Source of the DNA: Bremia lactucae
Lineage: Eukaryota; Oomycota; Peronosporomycetes; Peronosporales; Peronosporaceae
Direction: 5' to 3'
DNA: 64,000 bases
Assembly (NCBI RefSeq): GCF_004359215.1
Contig: NC_090615.1
Location: forward strand, 5,725,699-5,789,698
The translations under genes and the position numbers were made by a program. Position 1 is the stretch's first letter, and the number at the start of each line of letters is the position of its first letter. The notes beneath the pieces were generated by a model. That model had not been told where the DNA came from. It searched no databases and saw nothing but the letters and a program-made list of their open reading frames with translations. Positions 11,401 through 22,664 of this stretch are shown piece after piece.

Positions 11401-12194
11401 TTGCCCGTTCGTCTATTGACGCGTTTCCATCCCTTCCTGGTATTGTAGGACAGCGTTTACGTCGACCGACGCGTGAAAATTTATTGAGTGATACTAATCG
11501 AGTCATGCAGTTGCCATCGAATGGCGAATCTCGAATTGCGCAAGGATTGAGTGATCAGAATACGTTGTCAAGAAGTCCGCATTCGTACGTGAATACTGCT
11601 TCCTTTACTCAAGAAGAGACGCACGTGCATGCGTCTCTTGAGACAGAAGATGTCAAGGAACAAGGTCAAGGCGTGAGTCCGACTTTAACTCAATTATCCA
11701 TCCCACCCGTGCATGAGTTTTTATACTCACCCGTGCAATGTCAATTGATTCCTTCGGATTTTATCACGAGACAATCAAGTGCATCGTCGGTGCCACCTCG
11801 AGGGCGTCAAAACGTTTTACTTTCGAATGAAAATTCGTTGAGTTTATCGAAACCTCCCTGTAATTCAAAGCGCGAGTGTTTGCAAGTGTTGCGAGAACGT
11901 GCGAATGTGCTTCAGTATATGCATCGAAAAGCAAGTGATGCGAGTAGTCTTGCTGGAAGTATTCCGCGTAGTCCTGCGGGGATTAGTGAGAGATCGAGTG
12001 ATTCGTTTCGAGTTGCGGATCAATCGCAGAGTGGCAAGTCGATGCCGTATCGCAATAGCTCGTTTTCCTTCTTTGACAAACTGTCGAGTGATTTGGAGAA
12101 TAGTACTCATGGACTTGATAGTCTTGTTGACGAGTCGGACTTTCAAGGCGAAAGTAGTGGACGAGGATCCATGTCGTCGGTCGCAACGGGTTGA
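8457..12194 (+). CDS. Calponin-homology plus TBC domain protein (RabGAP)
   Basis: This is a spliced gene; exons read as 8457-8704, 8787-8866, 8924-9015, 9094-9738, 9821-10027, 10115-10210, 10281 to about 10572 or 10591, 10633-10726 and 10803-12194, giving about 1,050 residues. Residues about 15-135 form a calponin-homology domain (RRWIGMVLG, CDLINILYK, ACEVLGVARVDLFQ). From about residue 225 comes a TBC domain with both catalytic signatures: IDVDLHRT with the arginine finger and GYCQG with the glutamine finger. TBC proteins stimulate GTP hydrolysis by Rab GTPases in membrane traffic. The 460-residue C-terminal tail is Ser-rich and looks disordered. The CH domain may add an actin or cytoskeletal link (inference). 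The donor of the seventh intron is ambiguous. Confidence 0.85.
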
Positions 12195-12443
12195 TGAGTG
12201 AGTCTATATAATTACCAAGGGGGAAAAAGGGGAGTGACTTCCTTTGGAATGTCGTAAAGTAAAAAGTGGTGTTTAATAGAGCAACTTAACGATCGTAACG
12301 TTTCGTGTAAAAACCCTTTTTTGAATCGCAACTTTGGTAGCCATTTTGAAAAGCACATGGGTAAAGCGTACGATGGGAAAAAGCGGTGGAATGAGACGAT
12401 CTTAGCTACAACAGTGCGGGCATCTGCAAGCGGAGGACGGACG
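12195..12443. other. Intergenic region between TBC gene and ZNHIT1 gene
   Basis: The 249 bases hold the 3' end of the TBC gene and the presumed promoter of the ZNHIT1 gene. I see no further gene. Confidence 0.4.
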
Positions 12444-13055
12444 ATGGCTACGAAAAAGCGACTGTCAGGTTAGGCACTTGCAAAAAAGTGCATCTAAGCT
12501 CTGGAAATATTGTTTTTGATTAAAAAAATCAAAGGCAACGGCCGCTGACATGCCTTGTTTCTGCGATTTCCAGTCCGTACGCACAAGCTGAGCGCCGCAA
12601 TGAAGCGTGTGGATGAAAGCACGCGTAATGAAGTCCAGAATGCTCGACTAGATGCACTTGAAGCTGATAATTTCGGCGAAGATGTCGACGATGGCGACGG
12701 AGGTCTTGATGGAGATGAAGCGTATGTCGAAGAGCATGGAGGAGAGGCAATTGTTGCATTAGGTGGTCGAGAACCACTGAGAAAGAAGAGGAAAAGTGTA
12801 GTTTTAGGAAAGAAAACGTGGAAGGTCAAGAGTTTAGCTCAAGTAGTGTTCGAAGAAGTCGGCGCTTGCGAAAATGTCATAGGACCGAATTACGTCACGA
12901 TAGCGGCAGGTCCTCCCATTCATCCCGCACGTAAATTCTGCTGTGGATGTGGCTACTTTGCCACTTACAATTGCCAACGGTGTGGATCAAAGTACTGCAG
13001 CGTGAGGTGCGGGGACCAGCATAAGGAAAGTGGCTGCTTGAAATTCGGCCTGTGA
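12444..13055 (+). CDS. ZNHIT1: HIT zinc-finger protein ZNHIT1/Vps71-like, SWR1 complex subunit
   Basis: Two exons: a 25-nt first exon (12444-12468, MATKKRLS) and 12574-13055, with an intron of 105 nt. The join gives 168 residues in frame. The central part is acidic (GEDVDDGDGGLDGDEAYVEE). The C-terminus has the HIT-type zinc finger with Cys pairs in CCGCG, CQRCG, KYCSVRCG and a final H/C in HKESGC. In yeast and animals this protein is part of the SWR1/SRCAP remodeller that deposits histone H2A.Z. The tiny first exon replaces the in-frame ATG at 12555, which would lie inside the intron. Confidence 0.9.
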
Positions 13056-13191
13056 TGTGGTCGAAAGTGAAAATTGACGATTATTGGTTTACACGATTCT
13101 TTTGTAGTTTATTATTCATTTATTTGGCTGAACTTAAAAAAGTCGCCAAGTATAATCAGTATCTATTAAATGCAAACTTATAAGTCTGTAA
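13056..13191. other. 3' flank of ZNHIT1
   Basis: This is AT-rich sequence between the stop codon and the first retroelement-like bases. No gene is seen. Confidence 0.4.
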
Positions 13192-13376
13192 GAGTAACGT
13201 GAACACCCTGCTTTGTCTTCTGCGGACTGAGCTGGGTTCTCACTGCATGCAACGATGGCAAGAGGTACAGTGGTAGGAGCCCCTTCTATAAAAGGGCACC
13301 CTTTAATAGTACTTATAACAGTACTAATTAACCTACACTGATTACAGTGAGAAGGTGGGGCGACTCGACTACTTAA
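13192..13376 (-). repeat. Probable outer part of the 3' LTR of element C
   Basis: The piece starts TGTAAGAG and ends with CTTAA, the target duplicate of element A. The other CTTAA (28024-28028) leads into sequence that ends at an LTR-like inner border (CCCGTTACA, 28401). Joined, the two pieces make about 560 nt, a normal LTR size here. The left border is a guess from the TGTAA start. Confidence 0.4.
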
Positions 13377-13433
13377 TGTAACGGGGCACTGCCGACTTGT
13401 ACTGCTTCAGTACAAGTCCACTGCGCACTGCTC

Positions 13434-13961
13434 TGTAACGGGATAAAGTTGCTCTAATGTTACACAATTCCCGTTAAGTATACTTTGTGTACTTAAGGGG
13501 ATGGTCACCTACTAAATTAAAATAATTAGACCCAGCACTCGGGTGTGGTTCACATTTGTGACCAAACCTTATGTATGAGATGCACATGGGTGCGTTCACA
13601 TTAGGAGGATGACGCCTAGCGTCATTCGTTACGCAAGGTATCTATAAAGATGCGCTCGCAATACATATTAAGTGTTATCTATAGATATGACATTTTGATT
13701 AGTAAAAATAGGTGTTTATATTTAATGCGATTTAATATAAATTCGTCTGAAAACTACTTCCTACTTGGTAAGGGCGCACGAGGAGACGGATTACCGCTCC
13801 CGTGACGACACTTAATTAGAGTACTTAGTGTGTTGGGTGAGGTCGCTAGCGCCCACCACAACTACCTCACTGCACGCAAGAGGATCAGGTTAAGCCGCTT
13901 CCTCGCTGTGCTAGGGTGTGTCTAAGTAGAGCGTGGCCGCATTACGACGTGCCCGCCTACA
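13434..13961 (+). repeat. 5' LTR of element B
   Basis: It starts TGTAACGGGATAAAG and ends GCCCGCCTACA. It is followed at 13962 by CTTGGTAGCACTTG, the position of the primer-binding site. The 3' copy is at 18928-19457. Confidence 0.88.
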
Positions 13962-14307
13962 CTTGGTAGCACTTGAAATCCTTTCCACGACCCGCATCTC
14001 TGCGTGTGTACGTGAGGATGAACCTCAATATTAATTGGGCTCATTTTCCCACCTCTCCGAACATCATCGGGGGGGGGGTGACAGGGCTTATGGCGCAGGG
14101 ACTTGGTGAACAAGCCCTGGCCAGGCTCCTGGGCAATCCTTCTGAGCAACATCTTGCTCAGTTGGAGCAGTTCGAGGCATTCGTGCTCGGACAGCGGAAA
14201 GCCGCGTCCGAGGCACAGGGTCATGCTGCGGTGGAGTCCGTCACCTAGACTCAGGATGAGCTGAGGCATGTGCAGCTCGGAGCGAGGCTCTCAACAGGAC
14301 TGTTGGG

Positions 14308-14995
14308 ATGCTCTCTGCTCGGCCGCATCAGCCGAGGCCCATTCGGATGGACCCGCCCAAGTTCGATGGAACTGCGGCGCACACGATTGTCCACTGGCTT
14401 ATAGCCGTGGAGCAATGCGGTGTCGCGCAGCTCATCGAGGACGACAGCCGGATGGTTTCGTACGCCATGTCGCATCTGCGCGGTAAGGCTTCAGAGTGGG
14501 CTTACTCGGCGCTTATGGCGGACAGAAAGGCGTTCCATACATGGGCGATCTTTAAGACAAGGTTCGCGCCATGTACCAGGCGCCGAACAACGAAGTGTAG
14601 CTTCAGGAGCGCTTCTTTAGAGTGCGATAGGCGAAGCGATCTTTGCAAGATTATGTGCAAGAGATGCGCTCGCTGTCGGCGTCTATAACCGTAGTACTGA
14701 TTCGGGAACACATTAAGGTCCCACGTTTATGAACGGACTACGGCATGGCCCATCGCGACAGGCCCTTTTCAGAAAGGTGACATCGACGATGGAAGAGGCA
14801 ATACAAATTGCCTTGGTTGAGGAGCAATCCTACAACAGTGCCTCGGCGACAGCTTGGTATAAGCCGTCGGTCGAGAGGTCCGATGTTACTCCCATGTAGT
14901 TGGGCAATGCAGACGTTTCTACTATAAATGCGGCAAGTGCAGCCATTTGATGGCTCGCTGCCATGCCAGGGTCCCTGACGGCGAGCTGACGGATA
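14308..14995 (+). pseudogene. Element B Gag remnant
   Basis: The Gag core reads PPKFDGTAAHTIVHWL, then SYAMSHLRGKASEWAYSAL, typical of oomycete Gypsy capsid domains. After a frameshift the frame continues to about 14890. A zinc knuckle follows near 14910-14950 (YKCGKCSHLMARC), in which the first cysteine is replaced by tyrosine. Gag packages the element RNA into particles. Frameshifts around 14580 and 14720 and the altered knuckle show decay. Confidence 0.75.
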
Positions 14996-15309
14996 GTCAA
15001 GCGTCGCATAAAACGGCACAGTGCCTAGAGCCTGGTGCGGTCGGAAGGGTGCACAAGCCAGGAGAGCAACGGCACCCTTTTCCCAGAAAAAGGTCGTGGT
15101 GACTCGAATAACATAAACCCGATAGATTAGGACGATCAAAGTACGTCTAAAAGAGTGACCTTCGGATCAGTCCCTAATAAAGAGGACGGGCCTTCGAACA
15201 AAGTGTTCGAGGCCGTCAAAGACGAAATTGCGGAGGCATCCTCAGATGAGGTAGGTACATATGATGTACGAGGAGACCCAGACAAAGTAAATCGGTAAAG
15301 GAATGTCCA

Positions 15310-18128
15310 ATTTCACGGCATGTGAAGGATTTGCGCCAATTCCAAAGGCTCATAAATTTACTTGCATAACTATAGACAGAACAATGCTGAGGAAACAACC
15401 ATTATCTGACATCCTTAAAAATGACGCAGAATGGGTTTGGTTAAAGAACAAGATGATGCTTTCACATCAGTGAAGCAACCTCTAATAAAGGCACCGGTCT
15501 TGACATTGCCAGACGCGGTTAAGCACTTTAGCGTCGTCTGCGATGCAATTAATTTCGCAATCGGCAGCGCGCTCATGCAGAAGAATGACGAGGGCGTAGA
15601 CCGTGTCATCTCTTATCAGTCCCGGCTTTTAAAAGCCGTGGAACTGAATTACCCCGTGCATGACAAAGAGAAACTTTTAATAAAGTATGCTCTTGTCAAG
15701 TTTCGTGTGCACCTACTGGGCACCGAGTCATTTGTGGTTTATACGGATCACGCATCACTGCGGACCGCGATAGCTCACCGCACCTCTTGCCTAGAATGGC
15801 AAGATGGCTCACATTCTTCTCTGAATTTAATTTCAAAGTTGAATATGAGCCGGGTAAGTTGAATGTCTTGGCTGACGCTTAATTGCGCAGACCAGACTTC
15901 GAAATTTGACACCAGGAAAGTGTGTCTAGTCTAAAAGCACAATTTCAGCCGTCAACGTTGGCAGCCATGAAGGAATACCACGTGACGTGCTCATTGGCCT
16001 CTAAGATATAGAGAGCTTCAGTCAGGAGGACCATTATCGCCTGCTGTTGGATCACTTTGGTGGACGAATGGTAACCCTTCCGTCGCACCTGAAAGCTAAG
16101 CTAAATCGCTTTAGCTACAGCGATTGCCTGTTATGGCATCAGCTGTCATCTTGTGATCCCTTACGAATCTATGTGCCTCATGACACAGATCTCAAGCTGA
16201 TGATCATTCACGAGCTCCATGACGCGCCATCTAGTGGGCATCTGGGCCGTGAAAAGACATTCTTACGAGTGTTAAAGGCATTTTGGTGGCCACACCCATA
16301 TAGATGGGTGACCAACTATATTCGCTCTTGCGAACAGTGTTAGCGCATTAAGCCTGCACCGTCCAGCAGTGCGCCATTGAAGGCGCCACAAATTACAACT
16401 AACTGTTGAAGGTCCGTAAGTCTGGACTTCATGTTTGGCATGCCGCCCGATCATGTGGGTCGGACGGGGTTCGTCGTCTTTGTAGACAGAGTGACCAAAA
16501 TGGTGCATTTACCCCCATGCAAAACATCGATCACAGGCAAGGAGGCAGCTCTCTTGTTTCTGGATCATGTTTACCGACTACACGGGATGCCCAAGTCCAT
16601 AGTATTGGACCGGGACCCACTTATTAAGTCGAATTTCTGGCGACATGTGTTTGAGCTGCTAGGTAGCAAGCTCCACATGTCGACCGCAGATCATCCCTAG
16701 ACCGATGGCAAACAGAGCGTATCAATGGGTCGTGGCGATTGTATTACGCACGATAGCGACTTTTAAAAAATGGAGCAAGCAACTGCCCTTTGTGGAGTTC
16801 GCTATAAAGAACAGTGTCAAAGTCAGTACGGGTGAAATACCGTTTAATATTAACGGACTGCGCCATCCTCGAACGCCAGTCTCGTTTGTGCGCATTCCGA
16901 GTCTAAGTGAAAAAGGGCCCCTCACTATGCTCGGTACGAAAGAGGGAAATAGTTTCGTCAATATGACGATGCCTCATGAGGGTATCATCTCAAATACTGA
17001 AACTTGCCCTAGTGACCCTGCCAGTTTAGCAGGGGTCAATAAAATTGCGCCTTATGACCGACCTCTTGGCGGTATCATAAGCGAGTTTGATGCTAAAAGC
17101 GTGAGCGAGGCTCAACGCTTTGTGGATGAGCGATTAGCCATCATAAGTAAAGTCCGTGACGCAATGGCAAGCGCACAGGACAAGCAGAAATAATATGCGG
17201 ACCGAAATGGTCGCAAAAATGATGAACGCTTTAGAGTGGGTGAAAAAGAACTTTTAAGTACTGTTACCCCTCCTAAAATACAATTTATGTACTACCTGGA
17301 GGTACTACGAAGTTGTTGCCGTGTTTCATTGGGCCCTTTACGGTGGTAGAAGAGGTTGGAGATCTAAATTATAGGCTCACCCTTCCCCCGTTTCTTCGTA
17401 TATGAAGACGCACCCCGTATTTTACGTGGGTCGTCTGAAACGGTATGTAGACCCAAATGAGGTCACATATCCCCATCCGGCTAAGGAGACCGATAGGGAC
17501 GCCGACTGTGAGTCGAGCGTCGTTCGGGGAGAGGGACGGTAAAGGCGAAAAGCTTTCGACCGACAACTCCCACCACGAGCAAAACTGGGAGAGCGAGGGG
17601 CATCACGCAAGTAACGTGGATCCTTCAGCATTATCCTCTCAAAGAGGTCCAAACGAGTCTTCAGGCGTTCATACCCTGACGAGTTTTCGCTCGGACATCA
17701 ACAAGATCTGAGGTCAGTCACAGGCGTTTAACGCCTGTGACTGAACGGACAAAGGTAAGGAAGCCGCAAGTAGGTGGGCGAAATTGCCACTCCTATTGGG
17801 CGCCGCCTGCACTAATGGATGCGGGTGGGAATCAACGCTTGTTGGAAGGTTGCTAGCCCACCGCTCCGTGAGGCAAGGGTATCAGATCCTCGTCCAATGG
17901 AAAGGTTACCCGAAGAGTATTGACTCTTGGGAGCCGATCATGATCTCTTTCACACGCAAGTGGGCGAAGTCAATTCGCTGCGACCGCAATTTCGTCGCAT
18001 CGGAATGCGGAGGAATGCGGCGCAGGAATTCCGCCTCGTATTGGTGGGGCGTTTCATTTGAACGCAACACGACCGGGATCGGGAAAATACGAAATACGCC
18101 CAAGCGATTTTCCCTAAGCCCTCCATGA
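15310..18128 (+). pseudogene. Element B Pol remnant: RT thumb, RNase H, integrase, chromodomain
   Basis: The first Pol sequence is the RT thumb (VKDLRQFQRL, about 15327), running into RNase H (15431-15862) with VVCDAINFAIG, HDKEKLL and VYTDHASLRTAI. The protease and RT palm, with the YxDD box, are missing, so the deletion lies between about 15200 and 15310. The integrase zinc-binding domain is at 16047-16343, ending RSCEQC. The catalytic core is at 16431-16700 (FVDRVTKMVHL, VLDRDPL) and its tail at 16705-17193. YVGRLKRY appears near 17430 and the chromodomain (QGYQILVQWKGYPKSIDSWE) at about 17875-17935. Several in-frame stops interrupt it. Confidence 0.85.
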
Positions 18129-18157
18129 TTTAAAGACGCCATAATAATATTGTGCGT

Positions 18158-18820
18158 CTACAGGAGCGACGCTCTTGGCCCGTTTAAACGAGGCCATGTA
18201 AATGGAGGCATTAGTGATATACCACCCGTCACATAGCCACGTTCTAGACGACTATCTTGTGACACCGACTGAGCACGTTCACGTGTCGTCGGCAGAGCTT
18301 TAGGTTCCGAATCCTCTATGTCAGAACCATTATGGATTGTGGTCTGTGGATAAGGCGTTGTGGTCATACATAACGGTGAAACGGCTGCGCCTTCATGGGC
18401 AGCACTCTCATTACCTGTCGCTGCGCTATCCAGCGCAGACGACGAAACAGCATTCGTAAATGCTGCTGTCTCCATGCTGTGAGCCATGAGGGAGGTTTGG
18501 GTGGGCAATAATGCGCCATCATCCTTCCTTATTAGCTCGTTGTCCGCATCACTACTATGAGGTGACGGCAACGGTGTCGACTCATTGTAGTCAACAATGA
18601 GCGACGGATCAGCATCCTCACTGTTAAAGTGGGATGGATCCTTTAGCCCTGTTAATGCGACAGCAGCAGTAGCTGTCGGCGTTTCGACCAAGACATTAGA
18701 CGCGGCCAGCGAATTCACGCGGCGCGTGCGCTTAGTTTGAGGTTGAGTGGGCGCCTTCGCAGACGACCCACCAACGTGGCCCCTTTTAGGTGGCAGCTCT
18801 GGCGCCGTGTATGGAAACAC
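18158..18820 (-). CDS. Antisense reading frame of element B, unrecognised
   Basis: This intact 220-codon frame lies between the chromodomain and the 3' LTR and points away from the LTR, against pol. The protein starts MFPYTAPELPPKRG, has a basic stretch (KRTRR), and is otherwise Ser/Thr/Ala-rich and acidic. It contains DPSLIVDYNES, close to DPSLEVDYECES in the antisense protein of family A. I recognise no known domain. A further minus frame (18142-17906) continues in the same direction over the chromodomain. Composition suggests disorder in much of the protein. Confidence 0.5.
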   Translation of the reverse strand: MFPYTAPELPPKRGHVGGSSAKAPTQPQTKRTRRVNSLAASNVLVETPTATAAVALTGLKDPSHFNSEDADPSLIVDYNESTPLPSPHSSDADNELIRKDDGALLPTQTSLMAHSMETAAFTNAVSSSALDSAATGNESAAHEGAAVSPLCMTTTPYPQTTIHNGSDIEDSEPKALPTTRERAQSVSQDSRLERGYVTGGISLMPPFTWPRLNGPRASLL

Positions 18821-18927
18821 AGGTCGCTCGAGTGATAAGTGAACTAGCGGCGCGTAAAGCTGCTCACAGTTCCTCGCTCCTCTTTAACGAATTTAAAATG
18901 TAATTTCGTTCTTATAATGGGGAATGG

Positions 18928-19457
18928 TGTAACGGGCTAAAGTTGCCTTAATGTTACACAGTCCCCGTTAAGTAGACTTGGTGTACTTAAGGGGATGGTG
19001 AATTACTAATTGAAGTAATTAGACCCAGCACTCGGGTCTGATATACATTTGTGACCAACGCTTGTGGATGTGCTGCACATGGGTGCATTCACATTAGGAG
19101 GGATGACGCCTAGCGTCATCCGTTTTGCTAGGTTTCTAGAATGATGCGCTCGCAATACATATTAAGTATTATCTATAGAAATTGCATTTTGATTGGTAAA
19201 AATAGATGCTTGTATTCAATGCGATTTAATATAAATCAGTCTGGTAACTACTTCCTACTTGGTAAGTTCGCACGAGGAGCCGAATTACCGCTCCCGTGAC
19301 GACACTTAACCAGAGTATTTAGTACGTTGGGTGGAAGGCTAACGCGCCCACCACAACTACTTCACTGCACGCAAGAGAAGCTGGTTAAACCGCTTCCCGC
19401 TGTGCTAGGGTGTGTGTCTAAGTGGAGCGTGGCCGCATTACGATGTGCCTGCCTACA
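18928..19457 (+). repeat. 3' LTR of element B
   Basis: It starts TGTAACGGGCTAAAG after the purine-rich ATAATGGGGAATGG and ends GTGCCTGCCTACA. It differs from the 5' LTR by scattered substitutions and small indels, so the insertion is not very recent. Confidence 0.88.
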
Positions 19458-19975
19458 GTTTCAGTGCGAGTGATGCCTCACGTCACTTCACGTACACTAG
19501 TACGTGCAGAGGAAGACTCTCTTATAAACACTTGCTTTAGAGAGGGTAAAAAGTAAACTGTATTTAAAATAATAAAGTTCTTCTGTTTCTATCTATTTAA
19601 TAATCACTTAATTATAAGCAATTACAAAACATATAATCAAGTCTTATCTCTCTCTCTTTGCGTGCGTCCAGTGCTGACTGGACCGCGGAGAAAGTAGATA
19701 TAATAGCCTTTATCTATTAATGGATAAGGTTTCCAAATATTTACATGCAAAGTAATATTTTCCAAACATTATCTACCTTCGAGATAATATATTAATCAAC
19801 AACCTTTAAAGTGTTACTTTTTATGTAAAGACACACCCCGTTACATCACCCCTCCCTTAAACGACATCACTCTGACTGTCATTGAATAGAGTGGTCACTA
19901 TAAGACCAATTAATTGAAAACGATGTTGATTGGTCAGAACCATCATTTTAAGTATATCGAATGGTTAACAGGTCC

Positions 19976-21652
19976 ATGCGATATGAAAATTTTGCGGCGC
20001 CTTCGACTGCGGTACATGCAGCCGCGGGCGATGCATTATTGTCTACGTTTCGCCTGCCGTAGTATCATCTTCTTTCGCAGCACTAAATATTGCGGGTGCA
20101 CGTGGTGAGTCACTACATGAGTGCACCCCTCTTTGGAGGTCGACTATGAATGCGAGCCGGACGAAATGGCCGACTCGGGAGAGCAGAACAGTTGCCTGAT
20201 CATAGTCAGGCGGCTGACTATGAGCCTTCGAATGAGGGGGCTCAATCGGAAAAACGTGCTAAAAGCGTTCGCTTTAGCATGTGATGAGGATAATTCCTCA
20301 TCGCCAATATCGTCACCCGTGCCGTCACCCGCACTTATTTCTATGCGTGGTGATGACGATGGCGTAAGCCATCGTAATAACGTTCTTGCGGTACCCCTGT
20401 TTTAGTGGGTACCACTCAGGGGATCGTAGACACTAAAATGTCTCGTCTTGCCCCTGAGAAGAAGCCGTGGCTTTTGCCCGAACGGCTACTTAGCATCTCG
20501 TCTAGAGAGACTACTCCTCACAATAAATATCCTTTATTTATTGCGACAAAGCTACACGGCCTTGATCCCAGCGCGTACAACTTTCGCGCTGAGGGAGCTT
20601 TTTATCTCGATGCTTTTCTTAAGTATCAATAGTATCGTGGCAACAACAAACGAGATAAAATCTCGTTGACGCAAGCCTGGAACGCGTTAATTCGCAATGT
20701 CAATGACATTGGACGCGAAGCCTGGCTTCAAAGACTCAACGCGATTTGCGTTAAGTTTGAGAAACGAACTCCAACCAGTGCGAGATTTAAATTGCATCAG
20801 TTGCCTCTTGTGTCAGGACTTCCATTACTCACGTGGGGTGATCCTTGTCCGTGTAGTGTTTACAACACGAAACGAGTGAAGGGGATGTCTATTTCCTTTT
20901 TTCGTTCTGAGGAAAAGCTCGCATTTCTATCGAGATGCGCGTTGCGATTGACGTTTTGCAATCAATTTACACGCGCCAGGGGCGCGTGTTCTCCGATGGG
21001 CATTCTGTTCTGAACCATCGGATGGGTCTCGTCATACTGACGGACGAGGCTCTCAACTTCAGCAACCAGCTGGGAACGAGGCTCCCAGCTGTCATGTGAA
21101 GTGGATAACCACGCCAGCGAACAAGATAACTCGTTCGCTTCCCCTTCATATCACGGTGCTTTGAAAACGTTTCACAAGGAAATGTTGACCAACGTGGGAA
21201 TCTACCAATGGTTGTGGTGGAGGAGGGAAAATTAGATCCGAGTATGTGTCAAATTTAGAGTCGAAGGTCGAGAATTGACCGCTTCCTTTATGTATTGGAG
21301 GGGGGTCTTAGTCGCGAGCGCGGTAAGCGTCGCTCATTGGACAGACGGTGCAGACTGACCGTAAAGAGCGTTTAGTTGACCGTTCGAAAAATTCGTACTC
21401 AATGTTGGAGTACGAACGGAAGTATCACGCTCCTCGTGACGAGCTGTCGTCAGCTCATCATGATTTAAGGAATATCGGGTTCGGCATGAGAATCTCCATG
21501 CTCAACATAAGAGTATGGTTCTTGTTCACAAGAATCTTATAGAGATCTTGAAAGGGGTGGTCAATCCCGTTTTCGGAAGAAACAGCGTACTGATGGTACG
21601 GGTGGAGCCGACCAACGTAAAACGTAGGATGCGAACGCATCCTACGTTGCAA
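19976..21652 (+). pseudogene. Antisense reading frame of element A (broken)
   Basis: The start (19976) is 131 nt from the inner border of the 3' LTR (19845), and the frame runs against the element's minus-strand pol. Pieces: HPSLEVDYECEP (20124 on), KKPWLLPERLL and NKYPLFIATKLHGLDPS (20405-20632), QAWNALIRNVNDIGREAWL to LLTWGDPCPCS (20666-20880), and part of the coiled-coil end, LVDRSKNSYSMLEYERKYH (from 21370). Shifts and stops separate the pieces. The interval 20967-21149 codes on the other strand for the chromodomain. No known domain is recognised. Confidence 0.6.
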
Positions 21653-22646
21653 TTATATTGTGTATGCATTGCCTCTGCGATGCAGAACACGGAATGGCCC
21701 AATGAACTTGGGTTGTAGTCAATTGCGACTACACGCTTTGGTTAGTTTACCGTAGAGAGTAGTACTAGGTGATTAATTTGAAATGAAAGGACATTTGCTC
21801 TTCCATGTTTGTCTGCGTTCGTTTCTGACGCTCCACTGCGTTAGCAATGGAGTCCTGTACGAAATGGACTGCCCATTCTCGAGCCAGCAATAATTCCTCT
21901 GCTGACTCATTTATTTTGTCTTTTCCAGTGCGCTTTGTGCGGACTGCCTTGAGATCTTTCTCATCTTCGATGTGGATTGTTTCAACATCGACATTATTCG
22001 CGTCGTTTGTAACTTCGACGCGTGATGAGCATGAGCCAGAAATAGGTTTGCTCCTGTGAGTTCACCCCCTCTTAAACTAGAGGATACCTCTAATTAAGTG
22101 GGTATGTGTGGATGGCGTAAGCCATTCACGAAGAACGGTGTTTGCGTTGCTGACGCATGCATGAATTATTGATGGCGAATTCGACAATCGGTGAAACCTC
22201 GCTCCAATTCAGATACGATTTAACATAACCTCGAAGTATATCTTCGAGCACGCGATTCAAGCGTTCTGTTTGACCATCTGTTTCTAGTAATTGGATGTTG
22301 ACATAGTCAGCCGTGTTCCGAGAGATCGGAACACGGATTATCAGAACTCCGCCGTGAATCTCAGATCTCAATCCGAGACCAATTCACGGGGTAACCCATG
22401 GAGTTTGAATACCGTTTCGATAAAGACACGGGCACAACCCGGAGCCGTAATCGACTCTGGTACTGCAGCAAGGTGTACCATCTTGCTGAATCTGTCTACA
22501 AAAACAAGGATTCCATTGTTTTTGTGTTCGTCTTCGGGAAATCCGAAGACGAAGTCCATAGATACGGACTGCCAACACTCTGCCGGAAGTGGTAGAGGTT
22601 GAAGAGGTGCACGGGATGAAGGGCCAGGCTTCACCCGTTGACACAC
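20967..22646 (-). pseudogene. Element A integrase core to chromodomain
   Basis: The integrase core (22646-22368) reads MDFVFGFPEDEH and FVDRFSKMVHLA, and the second catalytic part lies downstream with [14 protein letters not shown] (22126-22371). The C-terminal strand region is at 21660-21600 (HPTFYVGRLHPYHQY), and the chromodomain at 21149-21010 (KRTSYLVRWRGYP). Integrase inserts the cDNA into the genome. Frameshifts near 22370, 21620 and 21090 break the frame. Confidence 0.8.
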
Positions 22647-22664
22647 CTCGCAAGCGCGAATGTA

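Larger units (their letters stand above)
13434..19457 (+). mobile_element. Gypsy element B, plus strand, RT deleted
   Basis: The element is 6.0 kb with LTRs of 528 and 530 nt that both start TGTAACGGG and end CCTACA. Inside are a Gag remnant with zinc knuckle, the RT thumb, RNase H, integrase, a chromodomain and an antisense frame. The RT palm and protease are absent, so it depends on helpers for movement. It is inserted in the 3' LTR of element A and is therefore younger than A. Confidence 0.9.
13377..19845 (-). repeat. 3' LTR of element A, split by element B
   Basis: The LTR exists as 13377-13433 and 19458-19845, together about 445 nt, matching the 444-nt 5' LTR at 27580-28023. The break lies at CGCACTGC/TTTCAGTGCG, within one of the LTR's hairpins. 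The bases next to element B (GCTC on the left, GTTTC on the right) fit a slightly decayed 5-bp duplicate of GCTTC. Confidence 0.88.

Noticed and set aside
12555..12600. In-frame ATG at 12555 as start of ZNHIT1
   Set aside because: It lies inside an intron; a 25-nt exon at 12444-12468 with perfect GT-AG and phase gives a normal N-terminus.
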